Below, one piece after another: positions 44,516 through 52,016 of a DNA stretch of 64,000 nucleotides. A program made the position numbers and the translations under genes. This DNA is from Streptomyces cyanogenus. GTDB lineage: Bacteria; Actinomycetota; Actinomycetes; Streptomycetales; Streptomycetaceae. Below the pieces are notes generated by a model, which ran no database searches, was not told where the DNA came from, and was given only the letters and a program-made list of their open reading frames with translations. The first letter of the stretch is position 1. The number at the start of each line of letters is the position of its first letter. The stretch covers positions 372,001 through 436,000 of the forward strand of contig NZ_CP071839.1 in NCBI RefSeq assembly GCF_017526105.1, read 5' to 3'.

Positions 44516-44817
44516 TTCGAGGGTGGCCTCGGCGAACCCAGTGGCCGTGGCGTCGTCATACGCCGAGTACCAGGAACCGGATGTGACCGGCAGCTGCTCG
44601 GCTCGTCCTCCACGTCCCTGCCGTCGCGGGCCGGGACCGTCCGCCGGGTGGTACAGCCGTCCGTCTGGATGGACCAGGTGTCGAACGTGTCCCGGGCGTG
44701 GCCGTCCATCGAGTGCGGGGCGTCCACGGCGAGCGCGGCCAGCTCCTGCCGGGCGGTCGCCGCCGACGGCGGCGGGGGCGGACCGACCAGGGTGAGCCGA
44801 TCCGGCACCGGTCAAAG
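44516..44817 (-). pseudogene. HNH endonuclease family (DUF1524) remnant
   Basis: The reverse strand reads ARQELAALAVDAPHSMDGHA, then RDTFDTWSIQTDGCTTRRTV and PARDGRDVE, the first half of the secreted DUF1524/GmrSD-like HNH proteins of Streptomyces. After a frame change it continues VTSGSWYSAYDD, which in intact proteins precedes the DIDHMVPL active site. The sequence stops there, so the HNH catalytic part is absent. Confidence 0.72.
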
Positions 44818-45232
44818 GTAACGCTGTTGCGGGCAGACCAGAGACTGCGCGATGCATGAAGTCTCCAAATGCAGTGGGGGGTTGGAGATGCGTTCATGAG
44901 GAAACCGCAGTTGCCCCGTGGTGCGCTACGCGCGTTGACGACATGTGACAACTCCCCCACGTGACCTTCACTCAACGGTCATCGCCGCCCCGTGCTCAGC
45001 GTGCCGGCCTGGGCTGGACCCACAAAGGCGTGATCGTGTTGGGGCGGTCGTCGCCTACGCGGTGAAATGCAGTGCGAGACTTCAGCACCCGAACGGTCGT
45101 CCTCGCATGCGACAGATGAGGCCCGGAGACACGGTCCTCTTCACCATCACACCGTGTTCGACCACAGCGGACCTGCGACCATTCGCGGTGCAGCGTGCGG
45201 CCCAGCACGGTCGTGGGTGGCCGCCGCAGCCG
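44818..45232. other. Intergenic stretch downstream of Ku
   Basis: About 415 bases show no gene I can support. Translations are short and lack family motifs. Confidence 0.45.
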
Positions 45233-46324
45233 TTACGCGGCAGTCTTCTTGCGGCGACGCCCGCTGCGGGCGAGGGCGTCGACGAGTTCCTCACGGCTCA
45301 TCTTCGACCGGCCAGGAAGGTCCTGCTCGGTCGCCCTCTGGTACAGCTCCGCCTTGCTCAGCTTCTGCAGCTCCGCCTTGCCGCCGGCACCGCGGCTGCG
45401 GGCCCGTGCCGCCCCCGCCTTCTTCGTCGGCGCCTTCCGCGCCGGTGTCTTGGCCGATGTGCCTGCCGCCGACGACCGGGCGGCCGCCTTACGCGGCCCG
45501 GTCTTCTCCTTGCGCTCGCCCGCCGGCTCCTTGCCACCGCGGCCGGAACGCGCTGCCTGCAGGCTGCCTTCGAGGACCTTCATCAGGTCGATCACGTTGG
45601 TCGCCTCCGGCGGCTCCTCCGCTGCCACGATCTCCTGGCCCTCGGCCTTGGCCCTGACCAGCTCGCGCACCTTCTCCTGGTAGGTGTCGTGGTAACGGGC
45701 CGGATCCCAGTCGGAGCTGAGCGCGTCGACCAGTTGCAGCGCCATGTCCAACTGCTTGCCCCTCCCCGCGCGGCCGGAGGGAAGCTCGGGTAGCTCCTGG
45801 CTCGGATCACGGACCTCATCCGCCCAGTGCAGCGTCTGCAACACCAGCACCCTGTCCTCCGCGCGCAACGCCGTCAGGTACTGCTTGTTCCGCATGACGA
45901 AGGTGGCGATCCCTGCCTTGTTCGACTGAGCCAGGGCAGCGCGCAGCAGCTCGTAGACCTCGGTGTACTCCTTGCCGCGGGGGGCGATGTAGTAGGTGCG
46001 GTCGAAGTACACCGGCTCGATGGCGTCCAGCGCGACGAAGTCGGTGATGTCCAGGGTCTGGGAGCGGCCTGGCGCGATGTCGTCGAGTTCGTCGGGCTCG
46101 ACCACGACGTACTGGCCCTCGTCGAGCTCGTAGCCCTTGACGATGTCGCTGGTGTCGACCTCGTCGCCGGTACGCTCGTTCACCCGCTTGTTGCGGACCC
46201 GGTCCGAGGTGCCGCGCTGCAGCTGGTGGAAGTGGACGGTGTGGTCCTCGGTCGCCGTGTACAGCCCCACGGGCACGGTGACCAGCCCGAAGGTGATCAC
46301 ACCTGTCCAGATCGCCCGAGCCAT
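45233..46324 (-). CDS. ku: Non-homologous end-joining protein Ku
   Basis: A 363-residue DNA-end-binding protein that forms a ring on double-strand breaks and recruits an ATP-dependent ligase. It begins [20 protein letters not shown], the universal start of bacterial Ku. It then has [40 protein letters not shown], and [17 protein letters not shown]. The core ends near residue 260. A long Lys/Ala/Arg-rich tail follows and closes with a Rho-N/SAP-like motif ([17 protein letters not shown]), as in other actinobacterial Ku proteins. A ligase fragment lies divergently next to it, so the repair partner must be elsewhere. Confidence 0.96.
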   Translation of the reverse strand: MARAIWTGVITFGLVTVPVGLYTATEDHTVHFHQLQRGTSDRVRNKRVNERTGDEVDTSDIVKGYELDEGQYVVVEPDELDDIAPGRSQTLDITDFVALDAIEPVYFDRTYYIAPRGKEYTEVYELLRAALAQSNKAGIATFVMRNKQYLTALRAEDRVLVLQTLHWADEVRDPSQELPELPSGRAGRGKQLDMALQLVDALSSDWDPARYHDTYQEKVRELVRAKAEGQEIVAAEEPPEATNVIDLMKVLEGSLQAARSGRGGKEPAGERKEKTGPRKAAARSSAAGTSAKTPARKAPTKKAGAARARSRGAGGKAELQKLSKAELYQRATEQDLPGRSKMSREELVDALARSGRRRKKTAA

Positions 46325-46474
46325 GATCGTGCTCCGTCCCTCCGGCCCCGGCATGCACAGGTGCCCGGGCCCACGCCTGTTGTCACCACGCTCGCACCGC
46401 CGCCTGTGCCGCGCCCGCCGGGCCACCGGTACAGGCACCCGAACGGCGGTCGACCGGGGTGGAGGGCATCGGAC

Positions 46475-46606
46475 GTGACGTGGACACTGCAGGAGCCGAT
46501 GCCGGCCGCCTACGTGCCGGACTCGGCTCTGCCGGCGGGCTGGGCGACCCAGCACGGCACGAGGCCGGTCAGGGCGACCGTGTGTCGCATTGACCGGCCT
46601 CGTTGA
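46475..46606 (+). pseudogene. ATP-dependent DNA ligase N-terminal remnant
   Basis: From the GTG at 46475 the frame reads [20 protein letters not shown] and AGWATQHG before losing similarity and stopping at codon 44. This matches the conserved start of actinobacterial ATP-dependent ligases (of the type WTLPEPM-x-A-x-x-x-D-x-x-LPPG), which continues to the KxDG nucleotidyl-lysine motif. That motif is missing. Its position divergent to Ku fits a former Ku-ligase pair. Confidence 0.65.
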
Positions 46607-46639
46607 ACGGCATCCGCCCCGGGCGAGCACTCCGGTGTG

Positions 46640-47206
46640 TCAGCCGGTCAGGTACCACAGCTGGGATGCTGTTGCGTGTCCCCCGGGCATCTCGCGTAGG
46701 GGCGCATAGTTGTCGTCGCCGTAGGTGGCGGTGACGGCGAGGTCCTCGTTCAGGTAGGGCACCAGGGCCCAGGCCTGGCCGTCGGTGGTGGGGCGCAGCC
46801 GCCACCACTGCGCCTTCTTCGTGGACTGGCACGGGGCCAGGTGGACAGAGGTGCCGGCGTCGCCTCGGACCTCCGCGCAGTTGCCGGTGGTGGTGATCGT
46901 CCAGTCGTAGACCGTCTCGCCCTGCGCGGTCCCGGTCGGCCTGAAGCGGAAGGTGCGCGGGAACGGGTGGTCGGCCCGGTAGTACACCTGCAGGTAGGTG
47001 TTGTTGCCACCTGCACCGTCGTCCGGGATGAGGTAGTTGGTGTAGGCCAAGCTGGTGATCACCACGGGGTCCGAGGGAGTGCTGGGGGCAGCGGGTGCCG
47101 CCTGGGCGGGCGTGCTGAGCTCGAGGCCGATGAGCGCGGCGAGCGCGGCGCAGAGGGCGAGGATGCGTTGTCCAGCGGGAGTGTGCTGTCGAACCGGCAG
47201 GGTCAT
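46640..47206 (-). CDS. Secreted protein of unknown function
   Basis: A 188-residue exported protein. The signal peptide includes RILALCAALAALIGLELSTP and is cleaved after AQA. The mature part has a beta-rich pattern, with NTYLQVYYRADHPFPRTFRF and VYDWTITTTGNCAEVRGDAG, two cysteines (about 110 and 126) that could form a disulfide, and an SQLWYLTG end like that of ricin-type lectin domains (the QxW feature occurs as KAQWWRL). This suggests a lectin-like fold, not proven. GGAAGGGG precedes the ATG. A dyad at 47288 lies upstream. Confidence 0.75.
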   Translation of the reverse strand: MTLPVRQHTPAGQRILALCAALAALIGLELSTPAQAAPAAPSTPSDPVVITSLAYTNYLIPDDGAGGNNTYLQVYYRADHPFPRTFRFRPTGTAQGETVYDWTITTTGNCAEVRGDAGTSVHLAPCQSTKKAQWWRLRPTTDGQAWALVPYLNEDLAVTATYGDDNYAPLREMPGGHATASQLWYLTG

Positions 47207-47287
47207 GCAGATTTACCCCTTCCTGGCGAGGCCACAGGCTTCCGCCCCTGGCATCTGTGATTCAACCGCCACTCTCCCCTGCCGGGG

Positions 47288-47305
47288 ATCACTCGCGGGA
47301 GTGAT
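47288..47305. promoter_or_regulatory. Dyad upstream of the secreted-protein gene
   Basis: ATCACTC-GCGG-GAGTGAT is a perfect 7-4-7 inverted repeat 82 bases before the start of the leftward gene. It could be an operator or a hairpin. Confidence 0.45.
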
Positions 47306-47939
47306 GCTGGGTCTCTGACGTGCAGAAACGACCCTTCTTGGGGATGGGCTTCACAGATCCCTGGGAGCCACTCGTACCGTCGTACCGAGGCGGCTACGAC
47401 CGGTGCGGTGGCGGGGCGTTCACGCGTGTGTTGCAGTCGTTCGGGGCGTGGGTGGGCGTGGTTCGTCAGCTGCTCGTCGGTGTCGTCGCCGGCCTCCGTC
47501 AGCTACTCGGCAGCTACTCGGCCACGGCGCGTGGACGTTGTGGACGTTGGCGAGTGCCGCCGCGGTCGAGGCCTGACGAGCGGTGCGGGCCGCCGTTGTT
47601 GACACCACTCCCCTCGGCTGACGGGAGAGAAGCGGCGTCGTCTCCGGGTGGCTTTCCCATGAGGGCCGGCTCGGGGGGACGGCCAGTGCCTGGTTTCGAG
47701 GTGTGCCCACCCTCGGTGCAACCCCCGGCCCCTTCCGGGGCAAGCGTGCAGCCAACGGTCAGGTTCCTGCCGGCCGCAACACTCTGCGACGGGCTCCGCA
47801 GGGCGCGGGATTCGCGGGGCGGGCCAGGCCGGGTTCCAGCGCCGGGCTGACCAGGCAGCGGCGTCGGCGAAGGGGCCTGGAGAGTTCGGCGAGCATCGCG
47901 AGGGCCTGGTCGCGGGTGGCGTCCACGGCCTGGTGTCGG
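47306..47939. other. Gap with a possible reverse-strand fragment
   Basis: Most of this stretch is featureless. At about 47759-47960 the reverse strand reads DRHQAVDATRDQALAMLAEL and SRPLRRRR, overlapping the end of the next gene in another frame, and ends at 47759. It looks like coding sequence but has no start and no recognised family. Confidence 0.35.
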
Positions 47940-48212
47940 TCAGGGACTGTCGCCGGACCAGTCGAAGCGGCCGCGGTCGCCCGGGCGCGGGTCGTACAGC
48001 GTCCGGCCGCCGGGCCCGAAGTGTCCGAGGTCCGTCAGCAGGGAGACACCGGTGTCGAGCTCGTCCTGCGTACAGCCCGTGATGTCCAGGAGCAGCCCGT
48101 CCAGCGGGCCTCCGACCAGTTCGACGTAGCTCCGGCCCGGGAGTGGACCCGGGTGGTCGGGATCGGCTCCGTACACCCGGCCGCGCAGCAGCTGCTCGTC
48201 GTCGCTGTTCAT
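47940..48212 (-). CDS. Conserved small hypothetical protein
   Basis: A 90-residue protein with the central motif YVELVGGPLDGLLLDITGCT and the end YDPRPGDRGRFDWSGDSP, a layout I have seen in small Streptomyces proteins of unknown function. It is acidic and has no signal or membrane segment. The ATG at 48210-48212 is taken as start; an open frame extends 14 codons upstream without family resemblance. No operon partner is intact. Confidence 0.65.
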   Translation of the reverse strand: MNSDDEQLLRGRVYGADPDHPGPLPGRSYVELVGGPLDGLLLDITGCTQDELDTGVSLLTDLGHFGPGGRTLYDPRPGDRGRFDWSGDSP

Positions 48213-48302
48213 ACCGTCCAGCGTTCCAGCCACCACTGACAACGCGGGCTTCACGGCATCGGTCTGTGCTTGGCCGCGCCGTCAACGGAAGGCCTGCCCG
48301 GG

Positions 48303-48640
48303 TCAGGTACGGAAGCGGGAGGGCCAACCGCCAACCTTTCGTGCTCCAGTCTGTGCCTCCGCCGCCTGGCGCACGCTCTCCTGCTCTTGGTGCTCGCGTT
48401 CGTCGGCTTCGGCCTGTTGCTCGGCCGCGACGGCCGGAACCCGGCATTCCTCGCACAGGTGCGGGTGCGACCGGTGATGCCGTCAGTCCGAGGTACGGCC
48501 GATCGTCGCCCACCGGTCGCCGGTGAACTCGTGCCCGGAGTCGGCGCACACTGGCCGCCGCGCCTTCCGCTGTGCGGCTCCCTGTGCCCGGCGGCGTCGC
48601 TGCTCTTCCCGGGCGGTCCGGAGACGGGGCGATGTAGGCG
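48303..48640 (-). pseudogene. Zinc-ribbon-like coding remnant with an in-frame stop
   Basis: One reverse frame reads RRRAQGAAQRKARRPVCADS, then GHEFTGDRWATIGRTSD, a TGA at 48483-48485, and resumes with PHLCEECRVPAVAAEQQAEA and the helical stretch ADEREHQEQESVRQAAEAQT. The Cys-x-x-x-His and Cys-x-x-Cys groups on both sides of the stop resemble a zinc-binding module, and the tail is a charged helix. The upstream end has a near-tandem duplication (GCGATGTAGGCGT at 48622 and 48644). I do not recognise the family. Confidence 0.5.
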
Positions 48641-49197
48641 TACGGGGCGATGTAGGCGTCCCGGCGGGAGGTGCCGATCGTCGCCCAGCAGCAGTTCCAG
48701 CGTAGTCGCCACGATCGGGATGCAGCCGTCGTAGGGGTGGTATCCGCCCTCATCGTGCCACCGGCCCTGCCAGTGGTGGCGACGACGTCGGTGAACAGCT
48801 GCGGCACCCCGGCCGAGCCAGGATCATAAGTCTGGCGGAAACCCGGATCAGCTCACTGAGGGCATGCGCCAGCGGGCAGGAAAGGAGGCCCTGATGCCGG
48901 GGCGGCTCGCGCGCTTGATTTTCGTAACCGGCCCTGCAAGGGACTCCTGGCAGAGCAGACCGACGCCGCAGAGAGGACCATTGTGTAGGACGGTGCAGCA
49001 CGATGCCCGAGGTGAGAGCCGCGACCTGGAGATCGGCCCGGTGTGCACATCCGTCACCGGGACGACGAGGCCGGTGGCTTCGCCCATGGCGCGGAGGCCA
49101 AGAACCCGCACCGTCCCGGCCGCCACTGACGACAGAGCACGAACCGCCGGCCCGGCACGAGCCGCGAAGGGCCGGCCGACCCGTCTGGAGGAATGCC
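48641..49197. other. Stretch upstream of the glutamine amidotransferase gene
   Basis: The first part may be the decayed 5' end of the zinc-ribbon-like gene (reverse frame with HPYDGCIPIVATTLELLLGDD-like text split by shifts). The rest shows no gene. CTGGAGG at 49183-49189 is the ribosome site of the next gene. Confidence 0.4.
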
Positions 49198-50067
49198 GTG
49201 TGCCGTCTTTTCGGCCTCAGCAGCGCGCCCCGCCGTACCCACGCCACCTTCTGGCTCCTGGACGCCCCGGACAGCCTCAGCCGGCAGAGCCACCGCGACC
49301 CCGACGGCACCGGCCTCGGCTACTTCGCAGCCGACGGCACCCCACGCACCGACAAGGCTCCTATCGCCGCCTACCAGGACCGCGCCTTCGCCGAGGAGGC
49401 CCGCGAGGTCGAATCGGCAACCTTCATCGCCCACGTGCGCTTCGCCTCCACCGGCAGCCTGGACGTCCGCAACACCCATCCCTTCGAGCAGGACGGGCGG
49501 CTCTTCGCCCACAACGGGGTCGTCGAGGGTCTGGACAAGCTCGACGACCACCTGAGCGAGGACCGGTCGCTCGTGACGGGTGACACCGACTCCGAGCGGC
49601 TCTTCGCCCTGATCACGCGGGAGACCCGACGGCACGGCGGTGACGTCACCGAGGGCATCCGGCACGCCGCCCGCTGGATCGCCGGCAACCTGCCCGTCTA
49701 CGCCCTCAACCTGATCCTCATCACCCCCGAGGAGCTGTGGGCGCTGCGCTACCCGGACACCCATGCCCTGTACGTCCTGGAGCGCCGGGCGGGCGGCCAG
49801 CACGGCAGCCGGCATCTCGACCACAGCGGCACCCACGGTCGCATGCGCATCCACTCATCGCACCTTGCCGAGCACCCCGCCGTCGTCGTCGCCAGCGAGC
49901 GTATGGACGACAACCCCCACTGGCGCGAGATGGAGCCCGGCGAACTGCTCCACGTCGGCCCCGACCTCCGCCTCACCCGAGAGGTCGCCCTTCCCGATCC
50001 TCCGGCGCACCAACTCACCCTCGACGACCTGCACCCCGACGCAGCCGCCTCCCAGAAGGCTGCCTGA
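49198..50067 (+). CDS. Class II glutamine amidotransferase (Ntn-hydrolase, YafJ/EgtC-like)
   Basis: A 289-residue N-terminal-nucleophile amidotransferase. The protein begins V-CRLFGL, so after removal of the initiator the catalytic Cys is residue 1. HVRFASTG (about 77-84), NTHPF, and FAHNGVVEG (about 101-109) form the glutamine-binding and oxyanion sites. The C-terminal part (VVVASERMDDNPHWREMEPG) closes the fold. Such stand-alone domains hydrolyse gamma-glutamyl amides; the physiological substrate is unknown, and no ergothioneine genes are nearby. The GTG at 49198 is required to place the nucleophile and has CTGGAGG upstream. Confidence 0.92.
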   Translation: MCRLFGLSSAPRRTHATFWLLDAPDSLSRQSHRDPDGTGLGYFAADGTPRTDKAPIAAYQDRAFAEEAREVESATFIAHVRFASTGSLDVRNTHPFEQDGRLFAHNGVVEGLDKLDDHLSEDRSLVTGDTDSERLFALITRETRRHGGDVTEGIRHAARWIAGNLPVYALNLILITPEELWALRYPDTHALYVLERRAGGQHGSRHLDHSGTHGRMRIHSSHLAEHPAVVVASERMDDNPHWREMEPGELLHVGPDLRLTREVALPDPPAHQLTLDDLHPDAAASQKAA

Positions 50068-50110
50068 GGGGCCCGCACCGAGGCCGTCAGGGAACTGGCC
50101 GGCCACCGGG

Positions 50111-50200
50111 CTGCGGCTGCGGCTGCGGCTGCGGCTGCGGCTGCGGCTGCGGCTGCGGCTGCGGCTGCGGCTGCGGCTGCGGCTGCGGCTGCGGCTGCGG
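50111..50200 (+). repeat. Hexanucleotide tandem repeat (CTGCGG)15
   Basis: Fifteen uninterrupted copies of CTGCGG fill 90 bases, 43 bases after the amidotransferase stop and upstream of a MerR remnant. Each frame gives a simple dipeptide run (Leu-Arg, Cys-Gly or Ala-Ala forward; Pro-Gln reverse). It is expected to vary in copy number by slippage. Confidence 0.97.
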
Positions 50201-50272
50201 GAGTCTCGCCGCCTTGCTGAGCTGCCGGTCCGCAGTTACCTCTGCCCCTGGGGCAAGGGCCATGCTGAAGAC

Positions 50273-50473
50273 GTGGACGAGTTGATCCCCATCGGAGAAC
50301 TGGCCACCCGCACGCGGCTGAGCCGCAAGGTACTGCGGCTGTACGGGGACCGCGGCCTGTTGGCCTCCGCCAGTATCGAGGGGGCGGGCGAGGTCCGCCG
50401 GTATGGGACGGATCAGATCCGGCGCGCCCGTCTCATAGGAGACCACCCGCATCCACCCGGGCCCGCACCGTGA
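50273..50473 (+). pseudogene. MerR-family DNA-binding domain remnant
   Basis: From a GTG the frame reads VDELIPIGELATRTRLSRKV and LRLYGDRGLLASASIEGAGE, then VRRYGTDQIRRARLIG, the complete winged helix of a MerR protein. It then turns to Pro-rich text and stops after 66 residues. The dimerisation helix and effector domain are missing; a DinB fragment follows in another frame. Some MerR genes are fused or paired with such genes, but here both are broken. Confidence 0.7.
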
Positions 50474-50509
50474 CCACCCGCTGCGCGGCGACATCGCACT
50501 CGGCGGCGC

Positions 50510-50697
50510 CTGCGTTCCTGCACCGGCACGCCGGGCACGCCGACATCCTGCGCGAACATCTCGTCGGCTCGACAGGTACAGCAGCCGAGTACGCGGTCCC
50601 GAAGGGCGACGGGGCCTTCTGGGCGGCCCGGCACGTGAAAATCGAGCGCGCCGCCAAAGCAGCGGCCGACCCTGGACCTGACCGCATTGGTCGTTGA
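50510..50697 (+). pseudogene. DinB-family protein, C-terminal fragment
   Basis: The frame contains HRHAGHADILREHLVGSTGT and AAEYAVPKGDGAFWAARHVK followed by IERAAKAAADP. The HAGHADILRE motif matches the intact DinB protein at 9127-9789 closely. Only the last helix and tail are present. The gene is joined to the MerR remnant by a deletion. Confidence 0.75.
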
Positions 50698-50811
50698 CGA
50701 TGCTCTGCGGCCCCTCCTCCGGTCAGCGCCGGGAATCGGCCACCCGTCAGCTCTGGGCCGAGGCAGCCCGGTTGACGCCAACGAGGCATTCGGCCGCTAG
50801 CCTCAAGTCCC

Positions 50812-51336
50812 ATGATCGTATGGCTCAACGGCACCCATGGCGTAGGCAAGACGACGACCAGTGCGCTCGTGCAGCAGCTGATCTCGGATTCACGGGTGTT
50901 CGACGCCGAGAAGGTCGGCGAGACACTCATGGACATCACACCGGGGCTACCCGCTACGGACAACTTCCAGCACTGGCCACCATGGCGGCCGCTCGTCGTC
51001 GAGACCGCCCGCCGCGTGCTCGACTACACCGGCGGCACGCTGGTGATGCCCATGACTGTCCTGGTCGAGCAGTACTGGCGCGAGATCAGCACGGGCCTTG
51101 CCCAGCATGCCATCCCGGTCCGGCACTTCGTCCTCCATGCCGACCAGGAGACCCTCCGCGGGCGTATCGCCGGAGACACCGTTCTGGGGCCCAACTCCCC
51201 GTTCCGTCTCCAATATCTTGAGCCCTACGCCGAGGCGGCCCGCACGTGGCTGCACGCCGAGGCGGAGGTCGTCGACACCACGGACCTCTCCCCCGCCCAG
51301 GCCGCCCTGCAGATCGCAGACGCCGTAAGAAGGTGA
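50812..51336 (+). CDS. Small P-loop ATP-binding protein (TmrB/shikimate-kinase-like)
   Basis: A 174-residue kinase-fold protein. It starts MIVWLNGTHGVGKTTTSALV with the Walker A motif at residues 7-14. DAEKVGETLMDITPGLPATD and NFQHWPPWRPLVVETAR follow, and FVLHADQETLRGRIAGD gives the lid arginine region. Similar Streptomyces proteins are annotated as AAA-family or tunicamycin-resistance (TmrB)-like ATP-binding proteins. The substrate could be a nucleotide-like antibiotic or small alcohol, but nothing here decides. No ribosome site is obvious at the ATG. Confidence 0.82.
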   Translation: MIVWLNGTHGVGKTTTSALVQQLISDSRVFDAEKVGETLMDITPGLPATDNFQHWPPWRPLVVETARRVLDYTGGTLVMPMTVLVEQYWREISTGLAQHAIPVRHFVLHADQETLRGRIAGDTVLGPNSPFRLQYLEPYAEAARTWLHAEAEVVDTTDLSPAQAALQIADAVRR

Positions 51337-51446
51337 GACGACCTGCCGGCGTCAAGCCTCGTAGGTGAGAAGACTGCCGTCCTATGTACCAACCGACGTG
51401 CCTCGGCCCGGATCTGAGGCTCGCGGGCTGTTCCGGAGCACGGCTG

Positions 51447-52004
51447 CTACAGGTCGAACTCCACATGCTCGATGTCCGTGAAGCGGACTTCCTCCAGGCT
51501 GCCGGCGCGGCGGCCACCGTCCTGGAAGTACACCTCGCGCAGTGCGTCGGCGGCGATCTGCTGGAGCTCCTGGTCGCCGGCGCCGGCCTCCTGGGCGTCG
51601 AAGAGGCGAGCAGCGTACTGCGGCGGCAGCGCGACGGTCAGGTGACGGAGCCGGGACTCGTCCGTCGACCCGATCGGGGCCGTGTAGCCGAGCCGGGCCC
51701 GGGTGTCGAGGACGATGCCGCCGGTCGTCGCCGCCTGCTGTCGGGCCCTGGCCCGGATCTGGGGCTGCCACCGCTTCCTCACCTCGCGCTCCATGCGCGC
51801 GGCGAGGTCCGGGCGGGGCTTCTTGATCTGGTTCTTCACGTACCGTTCGACGGTGCGCTGGGAGATGCGCAGCATCTGGGCGACCGGCTTGGTGCCCTTC
51901 AGCTGCTTGACCAGGTACCGCATCTGCGCGCCCGCGCTCTTGGGTACCGGACGGGTGAACGCCTTCTGCACCGCGGCGTCCAAGCCGTCCCCGAACAGGC
52001 TCAT
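51447..52004 (-). CDS. tpg: Telomere terminal protein Tpg
   Basis: A 185-residue protein that becomes covalently attached to the 5' ends of linear Streptomyces replicons and primes end patching. It matches the family along its whole length: MSLFGDGLDAAVQKAFTRP, the helix-turn-helix AQMLRISQRTVERYVKNQIK (about residues 43-62), GGIVLDTRARLGYTAPIGST, ALPPQYAARLFDAQEAGAGD, and the C-terminal EEVRFTDIEHVEFDL. It lies 12 bases after the Tap stop, with GAGGGCGAGG as ribosome site, so the two form an operon. The sequence looks intact and should be functional. Confidence 0.97.
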   Translation of the reverse strand: MSLFGDGLDAAVQKAFTRPVPKSAGAQMRYLVKQLKGTKPVAQMLRISQRTVERYVKNQIKKPRPDLAARMEREVRKRWQPQIRARARQQAATTGGIVLDTRARLGYTAPIGSTDESRLRHLTVALPPQYAARLFDAQEAGAGDQELQQIAADALREVYFQDGGRRAGSLEEVRFTDIEHVEFDL

Positions 52005-52016
52005 CCTCGCCCTCTC

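Noticed and set aside
50111..50200. CRISPR-like periodicity
   Set aside because: Units are six bases with no spacers, so it is a simple tandem repeat.
50087..50494. Reverse frame with a long Pro-Gln run
   Set aside because: The run is merely the translation of the CTGCGG array, and the rest antisense to the MerR remnant; not a convincing gene.
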